Source: Erythroxylum novogranatense
Lineage: Eukaryota > Streptophyta > Magnoliopsida > Malpighiales > Erythroxylaceae
DNA: 64,000 nt
Direction: 5' to 3'
Assembly: GCA_029891385.1 (NCBI GenBank)
Contig: CM057227.1
Span: 96,353,818-96,417,817 of the forward strand
Shown here: positions 46,930-60,379 of the stretch, one piece after another
Position numbering within the stretch: the first letter of the stretch is position 1
How the letters are laid out: every line of letters starts with the position of its first letter
Program-made: the position numbers and the translations under genes
The notes under the pieces: model-generated
Told to the model about the DNA's origin: nothing
Database searches by the model: none
Seen by the model: the letters and a program-made list of their open reading frames with translations, nothing else

Positions 46930-48757
46930 GTAAATTTCTAGTGCTTAAGTCGCCAGCTACTTTCAATTATTTGTTAATGATATTGTAGACTATGGGGTGG
47001 GACTTCAGTTTGAGAGCAGTGTATGAAGCATTATTTCTGCTATTATTATGTATTTTCTTCACTATTTTATTATGAAATATTGTTTTATATAAAATTAATC
47101 TCATAGAATAGAATAGGAGTATGGAAGATAACACAATGAAATAAAATAGAAGTTGAGCATACTACCAAATTTATTTTTTTGATATTCACTTTCACATTAA
47201 AAATTCAAAGTGCATATTTAGTTTAAATAGAGCATGTGAGATATGATTCAATTTTGTATTTTCACATGCAAAGTTAATTAAACTTATATAATCATTACAG
47301 ATGTGTTCATGGTAATATTAACATAGTCTTTAGTAATATTAAGCTATTCATATTCAAATTAGACAATAATATTTCATAAGTTATAATTTAAAACCTTAGT
47401 TTAGAATTAAAAAAACATTTTCATTTAAATTAGTTAGTTCTAGCTAACAATTTCAAAGATTTCATTCATTTAATTATATACTTTCCTCCTAAAAAAAAAC
47501 TTACTTATCATCACAATTATGTATTCAAAATTTTGCCATAATCCAATTTCTAATTTTAATTAGGCTACATTAGTATAATCAATAAATCACGAGAACAAAA
47601 ATCATTCACTTTTGTTTCATTATTATTTCCAACAAAATAACTAACCAATTTGATATAAACAACAATGCCCAAAGAGATTTTTAAGTAGGACATTAAATTG
47701 CTAACTATGTTATAGACTCTAAGGGCCATTCTCCTGTCTTACTTAAACCTACCCAATAGACTTGTGGCCAATTCGAAAAAAACATTTTTGCCTAAATGTT
47801 TTGTTCTTTAATAGTGGTATGTTGTGGAAGAAAGATTGTGAGCATTGCTTTTTTCCATTGTGCTTTATCTTATTTGCATCAATCTACTGAATTTTTGAAT
47901 TGCTAATCAACTTCTATCATCTTAAGGAGGTATATTAATTTTAATCCCACTGTATACACATGCTTTAAAGCTATATATATTTATTTGGTTAATTGTGGCA
48001 TTGGTTGCAATGATTGTGTGTTAAAATCATGTTGACACTGTATATTTAATGCTCACTAATTGTTAATATAATTTCAACATATAATACCAAAGCCTCTTTC
48101 ATAATTTAGGAACTATTTTGTTATTTTCCCATTTTTGTGCTAGTCTTTGAGTATTATACCTATTTTTTTAATAATTTTTTGTTAATAAGAGTAAAATTTT
48201 TTAAAGGCATGTACACTTCATGTATTGTTCAAACATATGATTATAAGTGTTTCTCTGGCAAAATTTTCAAACAAAAAGGGCTAAAGAAATATGAGTCTTG
48301 ACGCTTCACAATGGCCTTTTTTTTTTTTGAGCTTATTTTCAATTGTTTCGTTAAAATTAATACCATATAATCCTTAGAAATTTAGAAAATAATCTATCTA
48401 AGTCATCGACAAAGGTTTTTTGGACGATGAGTTTTTTCTAGGTTAGAGGTGAAGGTTGAAGTTGGATCATCAATATATTTTTTTGGATTTAAAATAGCAT
48501 AACAACATATCATTTTCTAGGGGCATTCTTCATAAAAATTATTATTATTTTGAGAGAGGCATTTTGGCACATTTTATTTACGATTTTACATCAAATTAAA
48601 TATTTTATCTATTTAAATAATAATTTTTTTAGATAACTTCACATGTTATTTGGCTTTGTTACCATTTATTTAATATAGCATTTTGATTATATTAATTTAT
48701 CAATAAATTTTGGATATAATTAAATATTATGTGCTTATCAATTTACCTTTCATAACT
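46930..48757. other. AT-rich intergenic DNA
   Basis: The first 200 bp are probably the 3' UTR of the PELPK-like pseudogene. Beyond that I see no frame, repeat border or RNA gene. Confidence 0.6.
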
Positions 48758-49090
48758 CACTACAAGAAAAATACTCATTCAGCGACGTTTTAAAAACGTC
48801 ACAAATGATCAATAAACGTCGCAGATTGTCTTTTTTGAAGTTTTTGAAAACGTCACAAACAATGTCGTTGAAGGTATAGTAAGGAAACGCAATCGGCGAC
48901 GTTTTATGAAAAACGTTGAGAAAACGATGCAAATTGAATGACGCTTTAAAAACGTCATAAAAGGTAGAATAAATCAGCGACGTCTGGGGTAAACGTCATT
49001 GAAAACCTGAAACTGAAGCCTTATACGACGTTTATTAGACGTCGCTGAAGGTTGACAATCGGCGACGTTTGGGAAGAAACGTCGCCAATT
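48758..49090. repeat. CACTA subterminal repeats, left end
   Basis: About twelve GCGACGTTT / AAACGTC(GC/AC) words in both orientations within 330 bp. In En/Spm such repeats bind the element's regulatory protein. Confidence 0.85.
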
Positions 49091-49481
49091 ATTAGTTAAT
49101 AAATTTATTTATTTAAATATATTGAAATAAATTTATTCAAATAATTTTTCAATTTTAAATAATAAAATTTGTGGGATTAATTCGAAAATAATATTAATTT
49201 TAATTGAATTATTATTATGATTTAATAATTAAAATTTGAAAAGAAATTTATTAAATCTTATTTATTGAATAACTATTTAATATTATATATGGAATTTTTA
49301 TTTAATAATTCATCAATTTGTTCAAGACATCATTAATTTGCGAATGATTAATAATGTATAACAAGAATTTAATACAAGTAAACAATGAATTATATAATTT
49401 CAATTCCCAAACATGTCAAAATATAGTAATTAATATAAACAATATGTCATAAGTGTTTAATATATCAGTATGAGTACTTAT

Positions 49482-51313
49482 CTATTCTAAATGAATATTA
49501 TGTGTAGCAGATAAAAGATCCAAGAGCTTTTTTTGTTGTTCAGCTTGGGTAATGAATTTATCTTGCATTTCTTTAAATTTTTTGGTCAATTCATCGACTT
49601 TAGACTGTAAGCCCTCATTAACCTTCATCGACTCCTCTAATTAGTCTCGAAGTCTCTTTTTGGTCGAAGTCATCCATTGTGGTCGAGGCTCCATTCCCAT
49701 GCCAACAATGTAATCTGTTCTGGTGCCCAAGACTTTGTCGCACACTTCATCCACTGTCATGGGATGACCTTGTTTTGTTGAATGTGTCAATTCGTGACAC
49801 ATTAAGTCCTGAAAAAGTAAAGAATTAATTACATACACAATGTGATTTAAGAAATATTTATAAATAAACTATGTACTCACCCATTTTTCTTTGCATTCGG
49901 GAGTTGTCCATTGATCTTTTCTTTCATCATAATGAGTGTGATACCATAACTTCATCCGGTCACACTCTTCTCCGTATCTGTCACTCTGTTGTATAGAAAT
50001 ATATAAATAGGAATATTTTTTATAAAATTTGAAATGTCAATAAAAGAAAAATATAATTAAAAAGATAATAACTCACAATCTTATGGTGTATCGCTACAAA
50101 GGCCTTGGAGCCGGAGTTTGGACGACATTTGACCTGACTCATAGCTACTTTTTCTTTTTGACTTTTTTCCTAATCATACACGTAAGAAAATGTATTATAA
50201 CATCTAAAAATCATAATTCATAAATACTAAAATACAATAAGTTGTAAAAAAAGTAGTGATCAAATAAACTAACCTTTGTAGCTGATTGCTCCCAATATTC
50301 GCATAAGTCCATCCACTCTGCCACTGTGACATTATTCGGCTTAACATCCTTTCCGTGCTTCGTAAAATGCTTTTTAAAACTATATCTTTGATCTTTGGAC
50401 CTTAAAGCAAGAAACTTCTTCACAGTAGCATGCACTTCGTTGTCAGTCCTCATTCCCTTGACTTCCAACTTTTGTTGCAAAAAATTAAAAATTATTGATC
50501 AATGTTCTAAAGATATGGAAAACACATACAAATTAGATTGGTTTAGAATACTTACGTCTAACTTATCAAATGCAATTTCCAATTCCTCAGTTGTAATTTT
50601 TGAAAAATTTGTTTTTACAGGTAAGAACATTCAGGAAACCAGACCAATCTCCCTCGAGAATTTGGAAAATTGTACAGAGTTGGTTAGTCGTCCTTCAGTT
50701 GGGGAGATCTCTATCTTCAATCTCTTACCTATGGCCTTGTTAATCTTGGCCAATCCGTGCCCTTTTGTAACACCCCTTGTTTTTCTTGCATCAGACGTGG
50801 ATCCTAAAATTGCAAAGAAAAAATTTGTAATGAGCATATAACATACTCTTAATTGGTTAGATAAGCACAATAACTAAACTTAATAAATTTTACCAATGTA
50901 ATGAGAAAGATCAAACCTGCAGTGCTTGCAGAAGAAGAGCCCACAGTGGGGGTAATTGTCTGATTTACTGGTGTCTGATAAGTAAAAGCTGGAGGCATCT
51001 CTTCAGACATGGATGGAGAACTAATGTTGCGGCGCAGATTCATAATTTGTTCATATTTATCTCTAGGATGCTGAGTAATAGGCATACATGTGCCTTCTCT
51101 TGGTGTTGGAGTAGGCTCATAAGGTGCAGGTGTGACTTCTCTTGGTGTTTGAGTAGGTTGACAAGGTAGAGGTGTCTGATTTTGTGGTTATGTAAAAGAA
51201 GATGACGCATTAGCTGTGTTTCCAAGAAGCTGACGGTAACGCGACTGCAATTTTGTCGGTACTAAGCTACTTGGCGCAACCTTATTCTTCTTCTTAACTT
51301 GACCTGGTCCCAT
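49482..51313 (-). pseudogene. Ptta/En/Spm plant transposase (Transposase_24), six exons
   Basis: Exons by eye: 51313-50917, 50803-50556, 50468-50274, 50169-50077, 49985-49881, 49808-49482. All five introns are GT-AG and keep phase, giving 454 codons plus stop. The N-terminus is basic (MGPGQVKKKNKVAP), followed by a Pro/Thr-rich repeat ('PTQTPREV'/'PTPTPREG'). The core reads 'RKTRGVTKGHGLAKINKAIG', then 'MDLCEYWE', 'GSKAFVAIHHKI', 'CDRMKLWYHTHYDERKDQW' and 'VLGTRTDYIVGMG'. A coiled-coil-like tail ('LQSKVDELTKKFKEMQDKF') closes it. Only three in-frame stops (51188-51190, 50631-50633, 49641-49643) break it. In CACTA elements this second protein is thought to act like TnpA, binding the ends. Confidence 0.85.
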
Positions 51314-53016
51314 GTGAATTACCTGCATCCAAATTGACATTAGATTTCAAAGTACATATGCATCAATCATATTTAAAGACAACATGAAAAACTGACATAC
51401 TCTCAAAAATGGAATTGTTTGTTGTCAATTATGAGCAAGTCTAACAAATGTACATAAGCCCATTGCTATCTATCAATTCTTACAAATCTCTAAATATAAA
51501 GTTTAGAAGATCATCGAAATAAATATGCAAAACAATTACCTTTCAATATTGCTGAAGATGTCAACTGAAATTACTTTATCTACAGAACAAGTTACAACAA
51601 CAGCCACAAATGATTGAACACAAATAGAATACTGCTTTCAAAATATGGAGTGCATATGATATATGAGGTAAATTCATGATTTGAGGTTGAGAGATGCACA
51701 AATAATGTGTATCCATAAACAACAGCCACAAATAATCATATATTGCTACTTTATGCACAAATTATTATTGTCAATAAACAACAGCCAGAAATGAATGAAA
51801 AGATTTGATATATGAGGTAAATTCATGATTTGAGGTTGAGAAATGCATAAATAATGTTTGAGGTTTGTCCAATAGCACCTAAAGATATAGTGTCTTTGGG
51901 TGAAGCTTCCTCTAATTATCTGAAAAAGCTCATTGACATCTATGACAGCAAGAAGGTGCTATTGGACAATGATTCCATCCGATAACTATTGGACAGCAAG
52001 AAGGAAAATAAATCATGTCTAGATATGGTGCAAAAAGTAATAGGAACATAGTATATATTGCAAGCATTATAGTTGCATTCCTTTCTAAGCAACAGGAATT
52101 AGGTCCTAAAGATTTAAAGTTATGAAGCTAAAGCAAACCGCAATAAATGATAAATGCTAGAAAAGTTCAAGCTTTTTATGGAAATTGTACAGTCTGATGG
52201 GTTCTTGTCTTTACATTGCAGAATGAATGTAATGCCATGCACATTTATCACTCACGTAGAATTACAGAATCATGAAACAGATAGTTGCTACAATGCAGAA
52301 AGAATGAAATATGATGCACTTTGATCTTTCAACAGAAAGGACAAAGTAATGGAATAAATCATCCTTGAGCAAGAAGCTAATGATCTCACTGCTGAGCAGT
52401 GACAAGCATATACAAGAACAAAAACCAACTTACAAAGCAGATTCAGGTGGAACGATGTGATCAAGTGCCAAGTTCAATCACTCTGTCATTGATATCTTAC
52501 CAATCTTCTTTTCTCTCTAAGTTCATGATATAAGCTCCAGTCATCATGTAGTTCAAACAGAAAATCCCTAAAAACAGATAAACCCTAACGCTAGAAAAGG
52601 GTTCTACCGATCTACTCCTTCTTGATTTTGGTTTCTACAAAACTAAAAAAATATGGCCTCTTAAGATTTATATAATCTTTAATGGCTAGTTGTTTATTCA
52701 GGCCATTAAGGCTTCTCACATTCCAATCTAAAGCTAGCATTATTTCTTACTTTTACTAAGTTTTTTCCTCTTATATTTCTTCCTTATCTTTGTGAGATTA
52801 CTTCCTATAGGCTTAACTTTGCACCAGAAATCTCTTTTTTTTTCCTAAAGAGGAGTATTAACATTTGCATCCTTATGTATGACTTGCTCATCCCCTTCCA
52901 GCATTACCTCTTTCCCTTGACCCATAGGAATAAAACTTGTATCTTTCAATACAAGTTTTAAACGTTGCTCGGAATTCAATACAACATTATTTATTACATC
53001 AAATACAATATCAGTT
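51314..53016. other. CACTA internal spacer, no gene seen
   Basis: AT-rich, 1.7 kb, between the two transposon genes. A duplicated phrase (ATATGAGGTAAATTCATGAT) occurs near 51660 and 51810, and 'CAACAGCCA' recurs three times between 51598 and 51788. No frame of interest. Confidence 0.55.
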
Positions 53017-56000
53017 CTATCTAAAAACTAAGGAACATTCCTCGACTTTGACTGGAACTTCATTAGACTCTTCAATGTCATCTGAACCTTCTTCATTACC
53101 ATGCGAAGGGATATTATACGCATGTCTAACTTCACAGTCTTGCACAATTCGCCAATTTGAACCGAGTATCAAATCTTCCACCAAAAAAACTTGCTTCTTT
53201 TGGTTTGCCAATATAAATGGGTCATCCTTGAACAAAAACTTAGTAATGTTGATGCTTTTTACGATGCCGTTGACCCTCATATTCGAATGTCCAAGATCGT
53301 ACCATTTGCATTTGAAAAGCACAACACTTTTTCCCCTAATATATTCAAGCTTGATAATATCTGTCAGCATCCCATAAAATGTTATATTGTCTTCCCCATA
53401 ATTTCCTAACACTGCAACCCCACAATTTTGTGTCATCCTACGTAGATCACGGGCTTTAGTGCGAAATCACATTCCATTAGTATTGCAAACTGTATACTTC
53501 TGCACCAAACTATGAGCTCCACATGCTAATGCATACATAGACTCAAAGTTATGTCCTTCATGGGAGCTAGCTAATGTCGTCATCTATCACAAGAAAGGAA
53601 AATTAGTTAATAATATATAATCAGGAATGAACACCACGTTCAAACATTCTTCTCACCCGATGCTTAAACCATTAAGAAAATTGTTCTTTATGTCTCCTGT
53701 CAACATATAATGGACTTTGTTGCCTCAACTCATCCATGTGCTCACTATGGATCATTAAAAATTGAATCAAATTTATATGAATTATCTCAACTTATTATGT
53801 AATCTTAATTGAATAGTTTGTTAGAAAAACTTACTCGATATACGAACTTATCTCATGACAATCCATAAGCACATACCAATGTGCAATCTCTAGCTCTTTT
53901 GTAGGAAGAGAAATTATTTTGCCAGACCCAATTAGCTTACATTGTTGGAAGAACACTGATATGTCACTACCATCAACCATATCATTGATTTGGTCTGGCA
54001 CATTGAAGTTGGTTTCAATTCCTTTCAGATACATTGAACAGAATGTCGTGCACTCTTTAACAACATATGCTTCAAAGAATTGACCTTACGGATGTGCTTT
54101 ATTTCTGACAAATCCCTTCAGTGTACCTAGGAATCTTAACAAATGATTAACCATAATTAGATAGGCCACTATTTAGTTAACTTTTAAGAGTAATATGATA
54201 AATTTAAAGAATACCTCTCAATTGGATACATCCATCTATACGCAACTGGTCCACCAAGTAAGCCTTCATTTGGTAAATGAATGGCCAAATATACCATGAC
54301 ATCAAAGAATGCCGGTGGGTATATCATTTCAAGTTTGCACAAGATTAAAATAATCTCCTGACACATCTTCTGTACGTCATCCTTATTCAAACTTCGTCTA
54401 CAAATTCTGCGGAAGAAGTCCCCCAACTCCAGTAAAACACCTGTGACATCGTTATTCAAAATGCCACGTGTCCCTAATGGAAGAATGCTTTGTAACAATA
54501 TATGACAATCATGGGACTTCAGCCCACTAATCTTCCTTTCATCAACTTTAACACATCTAGATATATTTGATGCATATCCATCTGGAAACTTCACCTGCTT
54601 GACAAACTCACAAAACTTCTTCTCATCCAAAGACATTGTATAGCATGCTGGAGGTTTTTCCACAATAGTTCCATCAGCAGCTCTTATCAAGTGTAATTCT
54701 TTGCGAATATTCATATCTTCCAAATCAAGCCGAGCCTTGATTGTATCTTTGGTTTTACCTTCAACATTCATCAAAGTACCAAGTATATTGTCACAAATAT
54801 TCTTCTCTATATGCATGACATCAAGATTATGCCTTAATCTTAACTTATGCCAATATGGTAGATCAAAAAGAATTCTTTTTTATTCCAATTCAGCTCTCCT
54901 TCCAATCTCCTTCTCCTCTTATTGCTGGGGTGCTTTCCATAACATATATGGTCCACATGACATAATTGATCCACCACAACATCTCCGTCTGGTAAGTTAG
55001 GTATAGATCGATGATCACTCTTGCCATCAAACTTCTTGCTTCTTCTCCATGGATGATCGTAAGGAAGAAAACGACGATGAGCTAAGTAACCAATCTTACT
55101 TCTTAACTTACAAGATGGAGTGTGTGTGTTACAGACAGGGCATGCCTTATAGCCTTTTGTGCTCCACCCAGAAACAGTACCATAGGTTGGAAAGTCATTG
55201 ATCGTCCACAATAAAGTTGCATGCATTCGAAAACTTTCGCCCTTTACCGCATCAAATACATCAAAACCATCTTCCCATATCTCAGTTAACTCATCCACTA
55301 TTGGTCTCATATAGACATCAATGTCTCGACCAACCGCTTTCGGACCTGGAATAACCAACGATAGCATAAAATATGACTCATCCATACACATCCAAGGGGG
55401 TAAATTGTTTGCTAAAAGAACAATAGGCCACATGCTATATGAAAGTGACATATTGCCATGTGGATTGAATCATCTGTTGCTAAGCCTAGTCTCACATTAC
55501 GTGGTTCTCTGGCAAACTCAGGATATAGCTCATCAAAGCTCTTCCAAGCTTCTCCTTCAGAAGGATGAACCATGGTATTTTTGTCACCTTTAGGCCTATC
55601 ATTATGCCAAGTCATTTGTTCAGCGGTCTTACTTGACATGAATAATCGTTGCAGTCTGGACTTTAATGGAAAGTACCGCAACACTTTCCATGGTATCTTC
55701 TTACCCTTGCCATCATTAATTCTCCATCTTGATGTTCCATACTTGGGACAACTTTTCAAGTCCCCATACTCTTTCCAAAACAGGGAACAATCGTACTTAC
55801 ATGCATGTATCGACACATAACCCAAACCTAGGCTCCGTAGAAATTGATTTGCTTCATAATAGGACTTCGGCAAAGTTTCACAATGAGGTAATACATCCCT
55901 CAACAGAGCAAGTAACATGTCAAATGACTTATTGCTCCACTTGTTGTATACTTTCAAGTGAAGCAACTTTATTAAAAAGGACAACTTTATAAAGTTTGTA

Positions 56001-56491
56001 CATTCGGGGTACAACTCTTTATTTGCTTTACTCAATACTTCATGAAAGCCTTGTCCTATAAAATCACCAACGCCATTAGGACGACTCCTTCCATCTTCAT
56101 CAATTGGGCAATCATTTACGAAGGTACCCACATCATAAAGCAAATCTTGCATGCCATCATCCTCCTCATCACCATCACCCTCATTAATATCATTCCCCAT
56201 CCCATCAATGTCTACATTTGCATCGTCAACCCTTTCTGCCCTAGAGATAAATCTATATTCTGGCTTTTTACCGTGTAAAACCCAACGAGTGTATGATTGG
56301 TCCATGCCAAATCTCATTAAATGGTCACAGACATTCATTTGAGACCTAATATAACAATTCATGCAACGACTACAAGGGCATGAAATTTCACAATCTTTGC
56401 CCTTTTTTCCCACCACAAAATTCATAAATGCTTTCACTCCATCAATGTATTCACGAGAAATCCTAACACTGTTCATCCAACTTTTATCCAT
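53017..56491 (-). pseudogene. TNP2-type CACTA transposase with frameshifts and stops
   Basis: It starts MDKSWMNSVRISREYIDG at 56491. Domains in order: Transpos_assoc with a C/H-rich segment ('CPCSRCMNCYIRSQ'); an acidic linker; the TNP2/Transposase_21 core (about 55900-54700; 'YDCSLFWKEYGDLKSCPKYG', 'DIDVYMRPIVDELTEIWEDG', 'VMHIEKNICDNILGTLM'); DUF4218 ('PLGTRGILNNDV', 'YPPAFFDVMVYLAIHLPNE'); and DUF4216 at the end. A one-base loss near 55470 and an extra A near 54880 shift the frame. Stops lie in the last exons, near 54084, 53686 and 53480. Plausible exons: 56491-54215, 54126-53835, 53744-53657, 53583-53017. It would cut and join the element ends; this copy is disabled. Confidence 0.9.
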
Positions 56492-57175
56492 TGACCAAAA
56501 ACTTCCTATTAATTTAACATAAACATGACAACATTATGTTATGTTAGTGGGAATTCAATTCACACATAAAGCACAAGCAACAAGTTGGAATAATAACAAT
56601 AACTACATCATCACGAACAACATCTCCATCAATGCCCAAATCCCCACTATTGCCTATTATATGCAACCCTTAGTTGGAGCCATAATAGGAAGGTTGAGCT
56701 TATGTGTAACATACACCTCAATTGTCCCATATATGTTCAAAATAATTATTAACATAATGTAAATTTTATTAGATTTGATGAAATTTTAAGACATTAAATT
56801 TAAAACCTAGATCTCTAAAGTAATATATTTTCAAAATAATAATTAACATAATGCAAATTTAAAGAGATTTGATGAAATTTAAAGAGGTGCAATAAACCGA
56901 AAATGAAGAAAATCATAGCAAGAATTATGATTATAAGCAATATACTAGGACTAACCTTGTTGCTAAAGTTGAAACCATCTGCATGAAGTTTTGTTTGAGG
57001 AGGTGGCTGAGAAAGTGAGTTGAGATCTGATTAGCTATTGAATCTGAATCATGGTAAAAGAAAAAATCATTTTTATCTTTTGTAAGAGTGTCTGCAATTT
57101 GAGATCTAAGCTTTTGAACATAACCAATAGGATTAATATGTTGTCACCATAATGGAACAAGAGAATATTGATTGC
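56492..57175. other. CACTA interior upstream of transposase, no gene seen
   Basis: AT-rich, 680 bp, with 'AAAATAATAATTAACATAATG' style local repeats at 56740 and 56830. This could be promoter and 5' UTR of the transposase gene. Confidence 0.5.
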
Positions 57176-57620
57176 TCACATTATCAGTTCTATACCAAAG
57201 CATGTAAACATTTCCAGCTTGTTATTTGAGATATATAAGAGACACTTATCAATTAGAAGACTATTCCCAATATCTGCTAAAAAATAAGAGCCTTCTAGGA
57301 TTCTTTTAACATGGTTTATCTTATCCCCTCTGAAAAAGCAAGCAAAATCAAGAAAAATATTCTTCTCTTCCTCATCCAACACATCAAAACTCACTTTGAG
57401 CTTATTTAGGATTTCTTGGTTAGGAATACTTTTCAATTTTTGTAATATGAATTCCCATTCCTGTATATTCTTGCCATATAAAAATGAACCCAAAACTTAT
57501 CAATGCTCATGGACCCTTTGGCAAATTCTACAACTTTGCTTGACAATTTTAGATAATCATCAGCATAAACTTGAGAAAGGAATTGCTTCAAAACATGAGA
57601 ATGGGAAAGTGTATACTTCT
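57176..57620 (-). pseudogene. NB-ARC fragment of a TIR-NBS-LRR resistance gene inside CACTA
   Basis: The frame at 57493-57176 reads 'GSFLYGKNIQEWEFILQKL', 'KLKVSFDVLDEEEKNIFLD', 'ACFFRGDK' and 'SLLIDKCLLYI'. This is the GLPLA-to-winged-helix end of an NB-ARC domain, in the form usual for TIR-type proteins. Upstream, after a one-base frame change, 'ADDYLKLSSKVVEFAKG' continues the same domain to about 57620. The P-loop, kinase-2, TIR and LRR parts are absent, so only the C-terminal third is here. It lies on the same strand as the transposon genes. It cannot act as a receptor; it is a captured or inserted host piece. Confidence 0.85.
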
Positions 57621-58500
57621 TATTTAGTCACTAGAAAGTTGTTACATCTTCTTGCTTTTTTTTGTTGTAACTTGTTTTGCAGATATACTAATTTCAGTTG
57701 ACATCTTTAGAAAAATTGAAAGGTTATTGTTTTGAAAGGCTGCTAAACTTTATTTCAGTTAAATGTAATTGTTAAAGGTAATTGTTAAAAGTAATATTAA
57801 GGAAATTAACTTTATTTCAGTTAAAGGTAATCGTAGCGATGAGATAATCATAGTAGTTAGTTAGAATAAGGAGGCGCAAAGTATAGTTTACAGTGAAGAG
57901 GGTAGGCGCGGAGATTGATAAGAATTCTCGGTAGTTTTCCGTAGATTGTATTACATTCCACAATGTCTATTTGGCTAATTGTGACTAAAGAGATTGATAA
58001 GAATAAGGAGACTAAAGATTGTATTACGAGTGGCAGCCATTATAGTGTATGTCCAAAAGTTCTTAGGCAGTCTTAAGTGAAACATAACAAATTTGGCTAT
58101 TTGTGAATGGTGTTTATGTTTACATTCCACAATGTCATTTTGCTTAAGAGTTTAAACATAAGACCTTTGATGAATAATACCAAATTGGGATAGAGGGAAT
58201 AATAAGAAAAAATTTTGAATTCAAATCTATTATCTATTCTAATAATCTTAGCTGATAATTTAAATTAAAATTTAAACATTTTAAAGAACATAAGAATAGA
58301 TATGGTTTGAGATTTAAATTTTAGTAAGTCCATGTGCACTTACTGAAATTATCAAGTATATTGAGGAAATAAGTTGCTTCATTAATAGTGGAATGATTAT
58401 AAGGACTAGTTTATTAGTTATTCACAACAAGAAGATTAAATTTGAAACTATGAACGTACAAGCAATCAGTAAGAACTAGTTTATCAGTTAACATCACATA
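57621..58500. other. CACTA interior, no gene seen
   Basis: AT-rich. Short repeated phrases (ACTTTATTTCAGTTAAA..GTAAT at 57750 and 57810) suggest local duplication. Nothing protein-like. Confidence 0.5.
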
Positions 58501-58574
58501 TCTTATTTTAAAAATGAGAATCGTGGAATGTCTTATTTTAAAAATGAGAATCGTGGAATGTCTTATTTTAAAAA
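58501..58574. repeat. 30-bp tandem repeat
   Basis: Two exact 30-bp units starting TCTTATTTTAAAAATGAGAA (58501-58530, 58531-58560) and a third partial copy to 58574. Confidence 0.95.
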
Positions 58575-58809
58575 AATTGTATCTTATGTAAGGCTTCCAT
58601 ATATTCTTCATCCATATTGTTGCACACTATATTAACTTTTGGCCTTTCATTCTTTATACAAACATAGTCAAATCCCATCTTAACAATCATGTTCTTCAAA
58701 GCGTTTCATAACATAATCAAGGGGAGAAGGAATAAGGCCAACATATTATGCTTCAAAGCACTAAATTGTACAGTGGTAAAGGATTAGGACAATATGAAAT
58801 TAATGGCTT

Positions 58810-60030
58810 AAGGTTACTTTGCAAACCTATTTGGAAGAAGTTGCAAGGATAAATCAATTCCCCAAATGTCCAAGCATCCTAAGAGGCACAATCTCCACTA
58901 AGAAGGCTTTGGAACTTACAAGGAAAGTTACTCCAAAGGCGATTAGATCTTCTACTTTCTTATTCAAACATAACAAAGCACTAGGATTAGATGACTTTAG
59001 TGCTAAATTACTTCAGTCCACTTGGAGCCTTATTGATTCTCTATTCATCAATAATACTGTCTAAGAGTTCTTTGATGTCAAATGTCTTTTTCTGAACTAA
59101 ACAAAACATTTGTCAGCCTAATTCCTAAGACTCCAATTCTAGAAAATCTTAAGGAATGCAGGTCAATTTCATGTTACGTTGTCATTTAATAACTTATCTT
59201 CAAGATAATAGCTAAGAGGGTAAAAAATACACTCAAAAGTTTCTTAAATGCTTGTGAGGGAGCATATGTTAAAGGTAGGAATATAAGAGACAATATTTAC
59301 ATAGCTCAAGAGTTTTCTATGGGTCACTCTAGCAACAAATCGATTAAGAGTTATGTAATTACAATTAAATTCATTAAGACTTTTCATACAATTAGTTGGG
59401 AATTCATATTGGATGCTGTCCAAGCTTTTGGTTATTTTAGAATGGATTACTAAATGCCTAACTACTATAAACTTTATAGTGATTATAAATGGTGAGCCAT
59501 CTTATTTATTCAAAGCAAATAAGGGATAAGGTAAGGGGAACCTTTGTCCCTATTTCTCTTTACTATTGATATGAAAATGTTGAACAAAATCACCACCCTT
59601 TTTCAATAACAATTTGAGTTTTAAGTACCACAATAGATGTTAGGAACTCCAAATCTCTAAACATGCTTTTGCTAATGATTGACTAATACTATGAGTTGTA
59701 GATAATGAGCCATTTGACATATTGAAGAGATCCTTAATATCATTCACAGAAATGTTAGGTCTAGAATATAACCTTGACAAGAGCTTTATTTACTTATCTT
59801 GCAATTAAAAATTCTGATACATGAAACTGGAACCTTAAACTCGGAATCAATTCATTCAAATACCTAGGTGTTTGCATCTCCTCAATTTAAACCTATAATA
59901 AGTTATATCGACGAAGAATCGGTTCTCAAGTAACAATGGCTTTCCTATGGAGATTTAATTTAGCTATCAATCACCTACTTGTTATCCCACATGTTTTACG
60001 CCAGTTGTTCAAACAATCCCAATCACATTA
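58810..60030 (+). pseudogene. Decayed LINE (L1-type) reverse transcriptase inside CACTA
   Basis: Across frames one reads 'KALGLDDFSAKLLQSTWSLI', 'FVSLIPKTPILENLKECRSI', 'VKGRNIRDNIYIAQE', 'TISWEFILDAVQAFGYF', 'INGEPSYLF' and finally 'FKYLGVCIS'. These are the ordered landmarks of plant L1 reverse transcriptase. The YADD box region is decayed to 'FANDXLIL'. Endonuclease, 3' end and poly(A) are missing or unrecognised. Strand is opposite to the transposon genes. It is dead and old, with many stops and frame changes. Confidence 0.82.
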
Positions 60031-60379
60031 AGAAAACTACTGAACGACTTTCGTTAAACACTTCAAAGGCAAAATGTTTAATGACTTACCTCCACCATAC
60101 AAACCCAAATTAACTACTGTAATACAACACAAATCCAAATGCATTACATATAATCAAAACAAACGCAATAACACTCTCAAAATCATATTAAACCGTCAAA
60201 CACAACTTACCTCCACCAATGGTAGACACCGGCACTCGGGCAATGACACTCGAGAAGACAAAGACACTCCGACAACCCATGCAAACTTCAGCAACGAGAA
60301 CACAAATCAACGGTCCAAGGTGGCTCGAGAGAGAGGGAAAATGCGACAGCAGCAAGCGGGATTGACGAAAAATGACTTA

